DNA from: an uncultured Paracoccus sp.
GTDB lineage: Bacteria; Pseudomonadota; Alphaproteobacteria; Rhodobacterales; Rhodobacteraceae
Assembly (NCBI RefSeq): GCF_946221145.1
Contig: NZ_CAMIOH010000015.1
Span: 1 to 27,208, forward strand
Reading direction: 5' to 3'
DNA: 27,208 bases
Numbering within the stretch: the first letter of the stretch is position 1; each line of letters starts with the position of its first letter. Positions 1 to 7,524 of the stretch are shown one piece after another. A program made the translations under genes and the position numbers. The notes under the pieces are model-generated. The model did not search any database. It was not told the DNA's origin and saw only the letters and a program-made list of their open reading frames with translations.

Positions 1-1500
1 CACGACCAGCTGGGCGATGCGCTGATGCCCAAGATCGCGCCGCTGAACACCGATGCCGAACATGTGGTCAGCCGCACATCGCGCCCGGGCGCTCCGAACC
101 AGGCGCCGACGACCAGCGTCACCGGCACCCTGACGCCGCTGACGACGCCCGTCACCGGGCTGCGCCCATCGGCCCGGCTGGGCCTGTCCATCGGGCTGCC
201 GGGGGGCGACCTGATCCGCAACCTGCCGCTGGGCTATGGCATCAACCGTACGTCGATGGCCCCCGCGTCGGCCGATTTCGCCCAGGTGTCGGGCCTGTTG
301 CGTTTCTATGCCGGGCGGATGCGGATCGTAGAGCCGGAAAACGGCAACCTTGCCACAACTGTCGTCAATGATGTCATCATCGCCCTTGAGGCGGAAGACC
401 CTTCATGGGCCGCTCTGGGTGCGCAAGTCTCTGTTCCCGAAAACGAAGTTCCTGCCACGATCACGGTGCTTGGCCAGGATCTGATCCTGAAAAAGTCCGG
501 GTCGACAGATCCGCTTACCTTGACCGAACCGCAGGAAGAACAGTTGAGAGCGGCCGTCGATGCCGAGTTGCAAAACTATATCCACTGGATCCCCTATGCC
601 TTCGGTCCGGTGCCGGTGCGGGTGACGGGCGACATCATCTCTCAGACCCCGCACGGGCTGTTCGGCGTCATCGACGTGGTGCCGCGCCACTGGAAGCTGC
701 CGGGGGACGGGGATCGACGCGCCGCCGACAGCGTGCCGAAAGAGTTTGGCGCACCGGTCCGCTATACGGATGTCGTGATGGATCCGCATGAGGATGCTGG
801 CGAGCGGGTCAATATCAGCGAGTTCGTGATCTTCTATCAGGACGGGTTGACCCATCACGACGCCGAATCGACGATCAGCTGGCAGTGGGACAAAGGCGCG
901 GACCGTGGCCCCATCCCGAAGATCGCCCCTGACTGCCATGTCTGCGACGACAGCTATGACTGGGGCGACCAGGGGGTCAGCTATCGGTCGCGGCCCTTTG
1001 CCAGCATGTTGCGCTGGGATGACATCGTGTTCCAGCAGGGCACGGCTGGCGTCAAGGGCGCGGGCCGGATCGAGGCCAGCGACGACCTGAATGCCGTCAC
1101 GTTCCCGCCGGACTTCTTCAACCGCCATCTGACCAGTTTCAACCGCCATCTGACCAGTCCCGACCGCGCGCCGCTGACGCTGATGGCCTGCCCGGGGGAT
1201 CAGGTGCTGATCCGCGTCGTCCATCCCGGCGGGCGGGCAAGGCAGCGGGCCTTCGTGATGAACGGCCTGGGCTATGACGACCTGTTCCCCGGCTTCGGCT
1301 TCCCGAACGCCGCGCTTGTCGCGCCGGGCAAGGTCGTCTCGGCCTGGCTGCATCCGCGGCAGGTGCTGGGACAGGACGGACAGCGCCAGGATATGCGGGG
1401 CAAGGTTCTGTGGCATGACGGGCCGAACCATCTGATGGCGGGCGGCACCTGGGGGCTGGTCGATTTCAACGACAAAGCCTGCCTTAAGGCCGCGCAATGA
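1..1500 (+). CDS. Multicopper-oxidase-like cupredoxin protein, C-terminal part (5' end outside window)
   Basis: The reading frame is open from base 1, so the gene starts upstream and only about 499 C-terminal residues are visible. The piece looks like cupredoxin domains of a large multicopper oxidase. It has a segment reading EFVIFYQDG, a CHVCDDSYDWG segment, a GDQVLIRVVHPGGRARQ strand pair, and a final WHDGPNHLMAGGTWGL stretch that resembles the end of a cupredoxin domain. Canonical oxidases carry HCHxxxH just before that end; here the Cys position is His and the flanking His positions are Trp and Asp. This last domain therefore probably binds no type 1 copper. The gene overlaps the next by ATGA and leads an operon with a SCO chaperone and a cytochrome c, which fits an exported copper oxidase. 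Large MnxG-type oxidases are one possible family, but the substrate cannot be told from this fragment. An exact 21-base tandem duplication lies near the end. Confidence 0.6.
   Translation, partial: HDQLGDALMPKIAPLNTDAEHVVSRTSRPGAPNQAPTTSVTGTLTPLTTPVTGLRPSARLGLSIGLPGGDLIRNLPLGYGINRTSMAPASADFAQVSGLLRFYAGRMRIVEPENGNLATTVVNDVIIALEAEDPSWAALGAQVSVPENEVPATITVLGQDLILKKSGSTDPLTLTEPQEEQLRAAVDAELQNYIHWIPYAFGPVPVRVTGDIISQTPHGLFGVIDVVPRHWKLPGDGDRRAADSVPKEFGAPVRYTDVVMDPHEDAGERVNISEFVIFYQDGLTHHDAESTISWQWDKGADRGPIPKIAPDCHVCDDSYDWGDQGVSYRSRPFASMLRWDDIVFQQGTAGVKGAGRIEASDDLNAVTFPPDFFNRHLTSFNRHLTSPDRAPLTLMACPGDQVLIRVVHPGGRARQRAFVMNGLGYDDLFPGFGFPNAALVAPGKVVSAWLHPRQVLGQDGQRQDMRGKVLWHDGPNHLMAGGTWGLVDFNDKACLKAAQ
1117..1158 (+). 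repeat. Perfect tandem duplication of 21 bases inside the oxidase-like gene
   Basis: The 21-base unit at 1117-1137 is repeated without mismatch at 1138-1158. It keeps the frame and encodes the heptapeptide FNRHLTS twice in a row. Identity at every wobble position suggests a recent slippage event, or an assembly artefact. Confidence 0.95.
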
Positions 1501-3236
1501 CGGGCCGCGCGGCCTGGCTGGCTGTCCTGGCCGCGCTGTCGGGACCGGCCATGGCCCAGGACCTGAAGCCGCCGCTGACCGCGCAGGTCCGGTTCACCAC
1601 GCCCGAGGGGGCGGATCTGGCGCAGGTCTTGCCGGACCAGCCGTTTGACGTGGTGCTGGAATTCACCGCGCAGGTGGGATCGGTGCCGGGCGATCTGGCG
1701 CCGATGGGCTGGCTGCGGCAGCGCGGCCCCAGCGACCTGCCCTGCGGGGAAACCGCCGCGGCGTATCGCGCGACCGGCCGCGCCTCGATCGGCAGCGTCG
1801 ATCTGAACGGCGTGGTGCTGGGCGTGGCGGCGCGTGACGGCGCCTTTACCGTGCTGGACCCGCAACGCGCGCTTGGCACCGCGAACCTGCTGGCCGCGCG
1901 TCGATTGGATGCCGCGCCGGCGTCGGTGGTCGCCGATCCGTCGTCGGGACGCTTTCTGGTCAGCCTGACGGACGCGGGTCAGGTGCTGGCGATGACCCCT
2001 TATGGCGACATGCAGGTGCTGGCCCAGGGGCTGGACCGCCCCGGCGCCCTGGTGCCCGCCGCGTCGGGCGGCGCCTGGCTGCTGGAGGAAGGAAGCGGCG
2101 ACATTCTGCGCCCCGGCCGCGACCTGCATCTGGATCTGGACGCCTGGGCGATTGCGGGGGATGGGGGAACGCAGCCCACGCAGCGGCTGGCGGTGCAGGA
2201 GACGGACAGCCTGACCGTGCTGGGCGATGACGGGACGGTGCTGGCCAGAACCCCCGCCCCCGGCGCCCTGGCCGTGGGGTTGAACCGCGATGCCGGGCTG
2301 TGGCTGGGACCGACGGCCCTGCATGTGCTTTGGCTGGACGCGCCGGACCAGGCCCAGGCCATTCCGCTGGACGGGCATTTCGACCGCATGGCCGTCAGCC
2401 CCGAAGGCCGGATGGTTCTTGTGTACGCGCAGGACCGGACCGGCTTTGCCATGGTCGATCTGGCGACCGGCCGTGTGGTTCCCGCCGCCAATACCGACAG
2501 CCCCGTGGCCGAGGTGGCCTTCCTGCCCGGCACAGCCGTGCTGCGGCTGGCCGACGGCGCCACCATCGGCGTGATGGACCTGGACCCGATCCAGCCGGGG
2601 GCCGAAGCCACGCTGGGCCGGGTCGTCATCGGCGCGGCGCAGTCCGATGCCCCGGACGCCCTGCTGCTGGCGCCCCTGCTGCCGGAACCGGCGATGCTGG
2701 CGGTCCATGCCGACAGCTATGCGGGCTTTGTCGTCGATGCGCGCCACGCGATCAGCGGCAAGCCCCCGATGGAGGCGTTGCGCCTGCGCGGCGGCATCCC
2801 GCAGATCGTGCGCGCTCTGGATCGCGGGCTGCGCCCGACCGGGCCGGGTCAATTCACCGCCGCCGCCCGCCTGCCCCGCCCCGGCCCGTGGGAACTGGTG
2901 ATCAGCGCGGGCATCGGCCAGATGGCCTTCTGCGCGGCCCTGCCCACGCCGCCCGCACCGCACTCGGCCACGCAGGCGCCGGGCCGCATCCAGCCGCGGG
3001 TCGATGGCGAGGGCGGGCTGCGGCTGCTGTTCACCACGGGCGACGGCGCGCCTGCCGCGGGGCTGACGGGGGTCATCGACCTGGCCGCGCTGACCGGCAA
3101 CTGGCGCATCCGCCAGACCTTCACCACCGGCACCGACGGCCTGACCGCCGAACGCTGGACCCTGGGCGACCGGCTGCCGCTGGTTGTCACCACCCGCGCG
3201 GGCTTTGCCCCGCTTGTGCTGGAGGATGTGCCATGA
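1497..3236 (+). CDS. Periplasmic beta-propeller (YVTN/NHL-like) protein with FixH/YtkA-like flanking domains
   Basis: 579 residues. An export signal (about residues 1-20, ending AMAQ) is followed by a short beta-rich domain. Residues of roughly 90-440 contain recurrent units such as VVADPSSGRFLVSL and MAVSPEGRMVLVYA, the look of a YVTN/NHL beta-propeller. A later segment of the type FTAAARLPRPGPWELVISA resembles the strand pair of FixH/YtkA-type domains, followed by another beta-rich tail. I see no CxxCH haem motif, so it is not a d1-type cytochrome with its own haem c. The start is the ATG that overlaps the previous stop (ATGA), and the gene ends in another ATGA overlap with the SCO gene. 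The four genes are therefore probably translationally coupled. A role in assembly of, or complex formation with, the oxidase is inferred from context only. Confidence 0.6.
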   Translation: MTGRAAWLAVLAALSGPAMAQDLKPPLTAQVRFTTPEGADLAQVLPDQPFDVVLEFTAQVGSVPGDLAPMGWLRQRGPSDLPCGETAAAYRATGRASIGSVDLNGVVLGVAARDGAFTVLDPQRALGTANLLAARRLDAAPASVVADPSSGRFLVSLTDAGQVLAMTPYGDMQVLAQGLDRPGALVPAASGGAWLLEEGSGDILRPGRDLHLDLDAWAIAGDGGTQPTQRLAVQETDSLTVLGDDGTVLARTPAPGALAVGLNRDAGLWLGPTALHVLWLDAPDQAQAIPLDGHFDRMAVSPEGRMVLVYAQDRTGFAMVDLATGRVVPAANTDSPVAEVAFLPGTAVLRLADGATIGVMDLDPIQPGAEATLGRVVIGAAQSDAPDALLLAPLLPEPAMLAVHADSYAGFVVDARHAISGKPPMEALRLRGGIPQIVRALDRGLRPTGPGQFTAAARLPRPGPWELVISAGIGQMAFCAALPTPPAPHSATQAPGRIQPRVDGEGGLRLLFTTGDGAPAAGLTGVIDLAALTGNWRIRQTFTTGTDGLTAERWTLGDRLPLVVTTRAGFAPLVLEDVP

Positions 3237-3808
3237 TCCGCCCCGTTGCCCTGCTGCTGGCGCTGCTGCCCGCGGCCGGCCTGGCCCATTCGGGGCACGA
3301 TCATGCCGCACCGATGGAAAGCGCCCTGACGCAGGAGAGCCTGTTGTTGCCCGATATTCCGGTGACTGACACGCGGGGGGACACGGCGGGCTTCGTCAGC
3401 CGCTATGGCGATGCGGGGCCTGTGCTGATCTCGTTCATCTATACCGAATGCGAAGACAACTGCACCATGGTCAAGGCGGTGATGAAGCTGGTCGATGACG
3501 ACCTTCAGGCCCCGGACGCGCCCCCCCTGCGGCTGATCGCGGTATCGGTCGATCCCTGGCGCGACACGCCCGCCAGCCTGGCCGCGACGGCTGCGGAAAT
3601 CGAGGCCAGCGACAACTGGGACTGGCTGGTCGCCAACCGCGCCGATACGCCGGTGCTGCTGTCGGCCTTTGGCCTGCAACCCGGCCCGGTCGAGGCGCAC
3701 GAGTCCGTCTATCTGCTGGGCGATCTGCGCAGCGGGGAATTCTGGCGCATTTCCGGCGTGCCCGATCCCGCGCTGCTGATCGAACAGGCCCGCGGCATCG
3801 CGCCATGA
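3233..3808 (+). CDS. SCO1/SenC/PrrC-family copper chaperone or thiol reductase
   Basis: 191 residues with a signal peptide ending near LAHSG, then a His-rich HSGHDH stretch and a thioredoxin-like fold. The copper-binding pair is seen as CEDNC (Cys73 and Cys77), with the third ligand His156 in the VEAHESVYLLG segment. The SVDPWRDTP segment is typical of the family. SCO proteins deliver copper to, or reduce cysteines of, copper sites in oxidases outside the cytoplasm. The ATG at 3233 overlaps the upstream stop and was chosen over an in-frame start much further up because the signal peptide begins there. It overlaps the cytochrome gene downstream by ATGA. Sitting next to a multicopper-oxidase-like gene, its likely client is that oxidase rather than cytochrome oxidase. 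Confidence 0.9.
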   Translation: MIRPVALLLALLPAAGLAHSGHDHAAPMESALTQESLLLPDIPVTDTRGDTAGFVSRYGDAGPVLISFIYTECEDNCTMVKAVMKLVDDDLQAPDAPPLRLIAVSVDPWRDTPASLAATAAEIEASDNWDWLVANRADTPVLLSAFGLQPGPVEAHESVYLLGDLRSGEFWRISGVPDPALLIEQARGIAP

Positions 3809-4764
3809 GGGTGCTGGCCGTCCTGGCGGTGCTGGCGGGACCGGTTCAGGCGCAGGACGCGGTTCCGGATGGGGCGGCGCTGTTCGACGGCGCGGACGGG
3901 TTGCAGCCGCGCCTGGGCCGTGCGGACGGTCCGGTCCTGCCGCAGGGCCAGTTCAGTTGCGCAGGCTGCCATGGCGCAGACGGGCGCGGCGGGGTCGAGG
4001 GGGGCGCCCAGCCTGCCCCGCCCATCGACTGGACCAGCCTCGCCACGGCCACCCCACAGCGCCCGGCCTATGACGACGCGGGCTTTGCCCGATTGCTGAC
4101 GCAGGGCATCACGCCTTCGGGACGGACGATTTCGGCCCGGATGCCGCGTTTCCAGGGATCGCCCCAGGCCATCGCCGCACTGTCCGCGCATCTGCGCGGC
4201 CTGGACGGCTGGGAACGCCAGGGGCTTCACGGCGATGCCGTCAATGTCGCCCTGCCCGCCGATCCCGGCGCACGGGATGCGGCGCTTGCCGCCATTGCTG
4301 CCTTCAACAACGACGGCGGCGCCTTCGGGCGGCGGGTTGTGGTCGCCGATCCGGCCTTCGTTGATCTGGAGGCCACGGTCGCGACCCTGCTTCCCCGCCT
4401 GCACCGGGCGGAACAAGAGCGGGTTCAGGAGTTGTTGTCCGCAGATCCCGATCTGCGGCCATTGGGCGGCCTTGGCCCGGCGCGGCGCGTGGCAGCGACC
4501 ACTGACGAACTTGGCCCGCATCTGGCGGCGCTGCTGTCACGGGGAACCGAGGTTCAGGCGGTCGGCCCCTTGCCCCGGGCGATGGCCTGGGCCTTGCGCG
4601 ACGGACAGGATGCCCGCGCCGCGCATGTCTTTGCGGCCACGCTGGCTGCCTTGGACCTGCTGCGCGACATGGGCAGACAGCCGACCCGCAGCCGCTTCGA
4701 CGCGATGGTGGACCGCCTTGACCTGACGCCGATGATCGAGGTCTATCGCCAGACCGGCAACTGA
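3805..4764 (+). CDS. c-type cytochrome fused to a partial periplasmic-binding-protein-like domain
   Basis: 319 residues: signal peptide (about 1-16, ending VQAQ), then a single class I cytochrome c domain with haem site CAGCH (Cys52, Cys55, His56) and likely axial Met113 in ARMPRF. After about residue 145 the sequence changes character. A segment of the type ALAAIAAFNNDGGAFGRRV recalls the start of leucine-type (Peripla_BP_6) substrate-binding proteins. The tail of about 170 residues is only roughly half the length of such a protein. Being last in the operon, it is a plausible electron acceptor for the oxidase. The cytochrome assignment is firm; the C-terminal domain assignment is tentative. 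Confidence 0.8.
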   Translation: MRVLAVLAVLAGPVQAQDAVPDGAALFDGADGLQPRLGRADGPVLPQGQFSCAGCHGADGRGGVEGGAQPAPPIDWTSLATATPQRPAYDDAGFARLLTQGITPSGRTISARMPRFQGSPQAIAALSAHLRGLDGWERQGLHGDAVNVALPADPGARDAALAAIAAFNNDGGAFGRRVVVADPAFVDLEATVATLLPRLHRAEQERVQELLSADPDLRPLGGLGPARRVAATTDELGPHLAALLSRGTEVQAVGPLPRAMAWALRDGQDARAAHVFAATLAALDLLRDMGRQPTRSRFDAMVDRLDLTPMIEVYRQTGN

Positions 4765-4792
4765 AAAGGCCCGCGTCGGGCGCGGGCCTTTT
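4764..4792. terminator. Bidirectional intrinsic terminator
   Basis: A perfect 12-bp stem (AAAAGGCCCGCG at 4764-4775 with its complement at 4781-4792) surrounds a 5-base loop. The A and T runs at the two ends give a U tract on either strand. It starts at the last base of the cytochrome stop codon and lies 7 bases beyond the stop of the convergent yciF-like gene, so it serves both. Confidence 0.92.
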
Positions 4793-4799
4793 ACAGGGA

Positions 4800-5306
4800 T
4801 CAGGCAGCCTCTTCGACAGCGGCAGCGCTGTTGATGACCGCTTCGGCCAGGCTGGTCAGCTTCTCGTCGGTTGCGGTTTCCTCCTGCAGGGTCTGGTCCA
4901 GCAGCGCGGCCGCCTCGTCCATCCCCAGGGTCTGCGCCCAGGCCTTCAACGTGCCATAGCGGCTGATCTCGTAATGCTCGACCGCCTGGGCCGCGGCCAG
5001 AAGACCTGCGTCAAGCGCGGGGCTGTCCTTGAACTCGTCGATCACGTCCTCGCCTTCCGCGATGATGCCTTCGATGGCATCGCAGGTCTTGCCGCGCGGA
5101 CGCTTGCCGATCAGCTCGAACACCTGGGTCAGGCGCTCGACCTGGGTCTGGGTCTCTTCCTCATGCGCCTTGAACGCGGCCTTCAGATCCTCGCTTTGCG
5201 CGGCGCGGGCCATCTTGCGCAGTGCCGTCAGGATCTTGCGTTCGGCGTAATAGATGTCCTTCAGCGTTTCGTGAAACAGCGTGTCCAGCGTCTTGTCGGC
5301 GGCCAT
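4800..5306 (-). CDS. YciF/YciE-type ferritin-like protein (DUF892)
   Basis: 168 residues, all helical in appearance. The N-terminus has the family hallmark TLDTLFHETLKDIYYAERKI, followed by Glu/His positions spread over four helices (for example KAHEEET, EHYEISRYG, LLDQTLQEE) that would form a di-iron ferritin-like site. Family members are stress-induced in many bacteria and their function is poorly defined. The start at 5306 is preferred over a longer reading (to 5375) because a GGAG sits about 8 bases upstream and because family members begin this way. The gene is single and convergent with the oxidase operon. A possible general-stress promoter lies 56-80 bases upstream. Confidence 0.9.
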   Translation of the reverse strand: MAADKTLDTLFHETLKDIYYAERKILTALRKMARAAQSEDLKAAFKAHEEETQTQVERLTQVFELIGKRPRGKTCDAIEGIIAEGEDVIDEFKDSPALDAGLLAAAQAVEHYEISRYGTLKAWAQTLGMDEAAALLDQTLQEETATDEKLTSLAEAVINSAAAVEEAA

Positions 5307-5361
5307 GGAAAATCTCCGTTGCTTGATCCACCGCGATGGTCGCGGCAAAAGACGCCCCTTC

Positions 5362-5386
5362 AACCGCCCCTGCAACGCTCTGTTCC
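5362..5386 (-). promoter_or_regulatory. Possible EcfG-type general stress promoter of the yciF-like gene
   Basis: On the minus strand GGAAC (5382-5386) is followed after exactly 16 bases by GGTT (5362-5365). The alphaproteobacterial EcfG/SigT consensus is GGAAC-N16/17-CGTT, so there is one mismatch. The -10 element would give a 5' leader of about 50 bases. DUF892 genes are common general-stress targets, which supports the reading. Confidence 0.45.
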
Positions 5387-5412
5387 CGATTCACGTGCCG
5401 GACAGACCTTTA

Positions 5413-6273
5413 TCAATCCGGCGCGCCGCCAAAGCCCCCGCGATAGGCCGACGGGCTCTGCCCTGTCGCAGCGCGAAACCGGCGCGAGAAATAGGACGGA
5501 TCGCCAAAGCCCAGCCGATAGCCGATCTCGGCCACCGACAGCCGGGTAAAGGCCAGCAGGCGCCGCGCCTCGGTCATGGTCGCGCCTTCGATATGGACCG
5601 AGGCGCTGACGCCAAGCGCGGCGCGGCAGATGCGGTTCAGATGGCCGGGCGTCACCGCCAGGGCCTTGGCATAGGCGGCAGGCCCCCAGCCGTCGCCCAT
5701 GTGCCGCTGGATCAGCCGATCCAGATCGGCCATCCGGCGGCGGACCAGCGGCAGGCCGCCCTGCCCCGCCTGCATCGCGATCCGCGCCACGGCGATCAGC
5801 AGCGCCTGCGTCAGCGCCACCAGCAGGCTGGCGCGCAGCGGCGCGACGGCGCCGAAGGCCGACTGGATTTCGCCGCACAGCGCCGTCACCGTGCCATCGG
5901 TCGTGCCTGCAAAGGGCTGGGCCAGGGCGCGGCCCGGATCCTCGGGGCCGGAAACGGCCTGGGTCAGGACCGGCTGGGGAAAGGACAGCACCAACCCCTC
6001 GGACCCCCGGTCGAAACGGAAGCCATGCACGAATCGTGCCGGGACGAACAGCAACCCGCCATCGCCCAGGGTCAGCGCGCGGTCGTCCAGCCGCACCTGC
6101 GCCCGGCCCTGCCGCATCATGAACAGCTGCGCCATGTCGTGATGACGATGCGGGCTGATCGTCCAGTCGTGCAGCCGCGCCCGGTCCCAGATTCGTTCGC
6201 AATGGATCACATCGGGAAAGGCGCCGGTCTCTCCGAACAGGGTGAAAGCAGGAATGGCGGGTGCCTGGGTCAT
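5413..6273 (-). CDS. pobR: AraC-family regulator of 4-hydroxybenzoate hydroxylase (PobR-like)
   Basis: 286 residues from the ATG at 6273. The N-terminal cupin-type effector domain includes HRHHDMAQLFMMRQGRA and FVPARFVHGF. The C-terminal AraC double helix-turn-helix (about residues 190-280) ends in the classic GYRLGFGDPSYFSRRFRAATGQSPSAYR. It is divergent from pobA with 87 bases between the starts, the usual arrangement for PobR, which activates pobA in response to 4-hydroxybenzoate. A longer start at 6309 is possible, but its extra 12 residues do not look like protein of this family and would eat most of the promoter region. Neither start has a convincing ribosome binding site. Confidence 0.85.
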   Translation of the reverse strand: MTQAPAIPAFTLFGETGAFPDVIHCERIWDRARLHDWTISPHRHHDMAQLFMMRQGRAQVRLDDRALTLGDGGLLFVPARFVHGFRFDRGSEGLVLSFPQPVLTQAVSGPEDPGRALAQPFAGTTDGTVTALCGEIQSAFGAVAPLRASLLVALTQALLIAVARIAMQAGQGGLPLVRRRMADLDRLIQRHMGDGWGPAAYAKALAVTPGHLNRICRAALGVSASVHIEGATMTEARRLLAFTRLSVAEIGYRLGFGDPSYFSRRFRAATGQSPSAYRGGFGGAPD

Positions 6274-6360
6274 GCACGAATAATACCATCCGCCGCCCGC
6301 CGCGTCCATTGGCGCCCCGGTCGGCGCGCGCTAGGCAGGCGCCAGCAGGGAGGACCGCGC

Positions 6361-7524
6361 ATGAATACACAGGTCGTCATCATCGGCGGCGGGCCGTCTG
6401 GCCTGCTGCTGTCGCAGTTGCTGAACCGGGCGGGCATCGCCACGGTGATCCTGGAACGCAGCAGCCGCGATCATGTGTTGTCGCGGATCCGCGCCGGGAT
6501 CCTGGAATGGGGCAGCGTCGAGGTTCTGCGAGAGGCCGGCATCGGCGCCCGCATGGATGCCGAAGGGATCCCTCATGACGGCACCCTGATCACCGATTCC
6601 GACCGGGTGGTGCATATCGACTTCAAGGCGCTGACCGGCAGGCAGGTCATGGTCTATGGCCAGACCGAGGTGACCCGCGATCTGTATGCGGCGCAGGATG
6701 CGATGGGCACGACGATCATCCATGGCGTCAGCGATGTCACCATCGACCCGGACGGCCCGCAGGCCAGTGTCGAATACACCGCCCAAGGTCACCGCCACCG
6801 CCTGACCTGCGCTTTTGTCGCGGGCTGCGACGGGTTCCACGGCGTATCGCGCCAGACCATCCCACCGGAGAGGCGGCAGGAGTTCGAGCGTGTCTATCCC
6901 TTCGGCTGGCTGGGCATCCTGTCGCGCACGCCACCTGTGGCGGACGAACTGATCTATGCCAGTTCGCCGCAGGGCTTTGCCCTGGCCTCGATGCGCAGCG
7001 AAAGCCTGGTGCGATATTATGTCCAGATGCCGCTGACCGATACGGTCGAGGACTGGCCGGACGACCGCTTCTGGTCGGAATTCAAGCGCCGCATTCCGTC
7101 CGACGCCGCCGCCCGTCTCATCACCGGCCCGTCGATCGAAAAATCAATCGCCCCGCTGCGCAGCTTCGTTTCCGAGCCGTTGCGGTGGGGGCGGCTGTTC
7201 CTGGTGGGCGACGCCGCCCATATCGTGCCGCCGACCGGAGCCAAGGGGCTGAACCTGGCGGTGTCGGATGTGTTCTATCTGCACGACGCGCTGATCGCGG
7301 CGTGCAAGGGCGACGACCGCGGCATCGACGGCTATTCCGACCGCGCCCTGCGGCGGATCTGGAAGGCGATGCGCTTCAGCTGGCAGATGACGATGATGCT
7401 GCACCGCTTTGATGACGAAGACAGCCTTGCCGCCCGGATGCGCCGCGCCACGCTGGCGCATCTGGCGGAATCCGAGGCCGCGCAGCGCGATCTGGCCGAA
7501 AACTATGTCGGCCTGCCTTACTGA
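6361..7524 (+). CDS. pobA: 4-Hydroxybenzoate 3-monooxygenase (p-hydroxybenzoate hydroxylase)
   Basis: 387 residues, the usual size. This FAD enzyme uses NAD(P)H and O2 to convert 4-hydroxybenzoate to protocatechuate, feeding the pca genes nearby. Visible motifs: the Rossmann GGGPSG (residues 9-14), the RIRAGILEWGS segment, the SLVRYYVQMPLTD substrate-pocket strand, the FAD-ribityl motif LVGDAAHIVPPTGAKGLNLA, and the C-terminal ENYVGLPY. All closely match the Pseudomonas enzyme as I remember it. A strong AGGGAGGA ribosome binding site at 6346-6353 fixes the start. The last 7 bases overlap the convergent pcaQ gene. Confidence 0.96.
   Translation: MNTQVVIIGGGPSGLLLSQLLNRAGIATVILERSSRDHVLSRIRAGILEWGSVEVLREAGIGARMDAEGIPHDGTLITDSDRVVHIDFKALTGRQVMVYGQTEVTRDLYAAQDAMGTTIIHGVSDVTIDPDGPQASVEYTAQGHRHRLTCAFVAGCDGFHGVSRQTIPPERRQEFERVYPFGWLGILSRTPPVADELIYASSPQGFALASMRSESLVRYYVQMPLTDTVEDWPDDRFWSEFKRRIPSDAAARLITGPSIEKSIAPLRSFVSEPLRWGRLFLVGDAAHIVPPTGAKGLNLAVSDVFYLHDALIAACKGDDRGIDGYSDRALRRIWKAMRFSWQMTMMLHRFDDEDSLAARMRRATLAHLAESEAAQRDLAENYVGLPY

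Noticed and set aside
1272..3311. Minus-strand open frame of 679 codons opposite the oxidase and propeller genes
   Set aside because: Composition is Arg/Gly/Gln/His-rich without motifs, and it is antisense to a convincing, coupled operon.
5400..5412. TTGAT half-site resembling an FNR box upstream of the yciF-like gene
   Set aside because: The second half-site is absent, so there is no supportable box.
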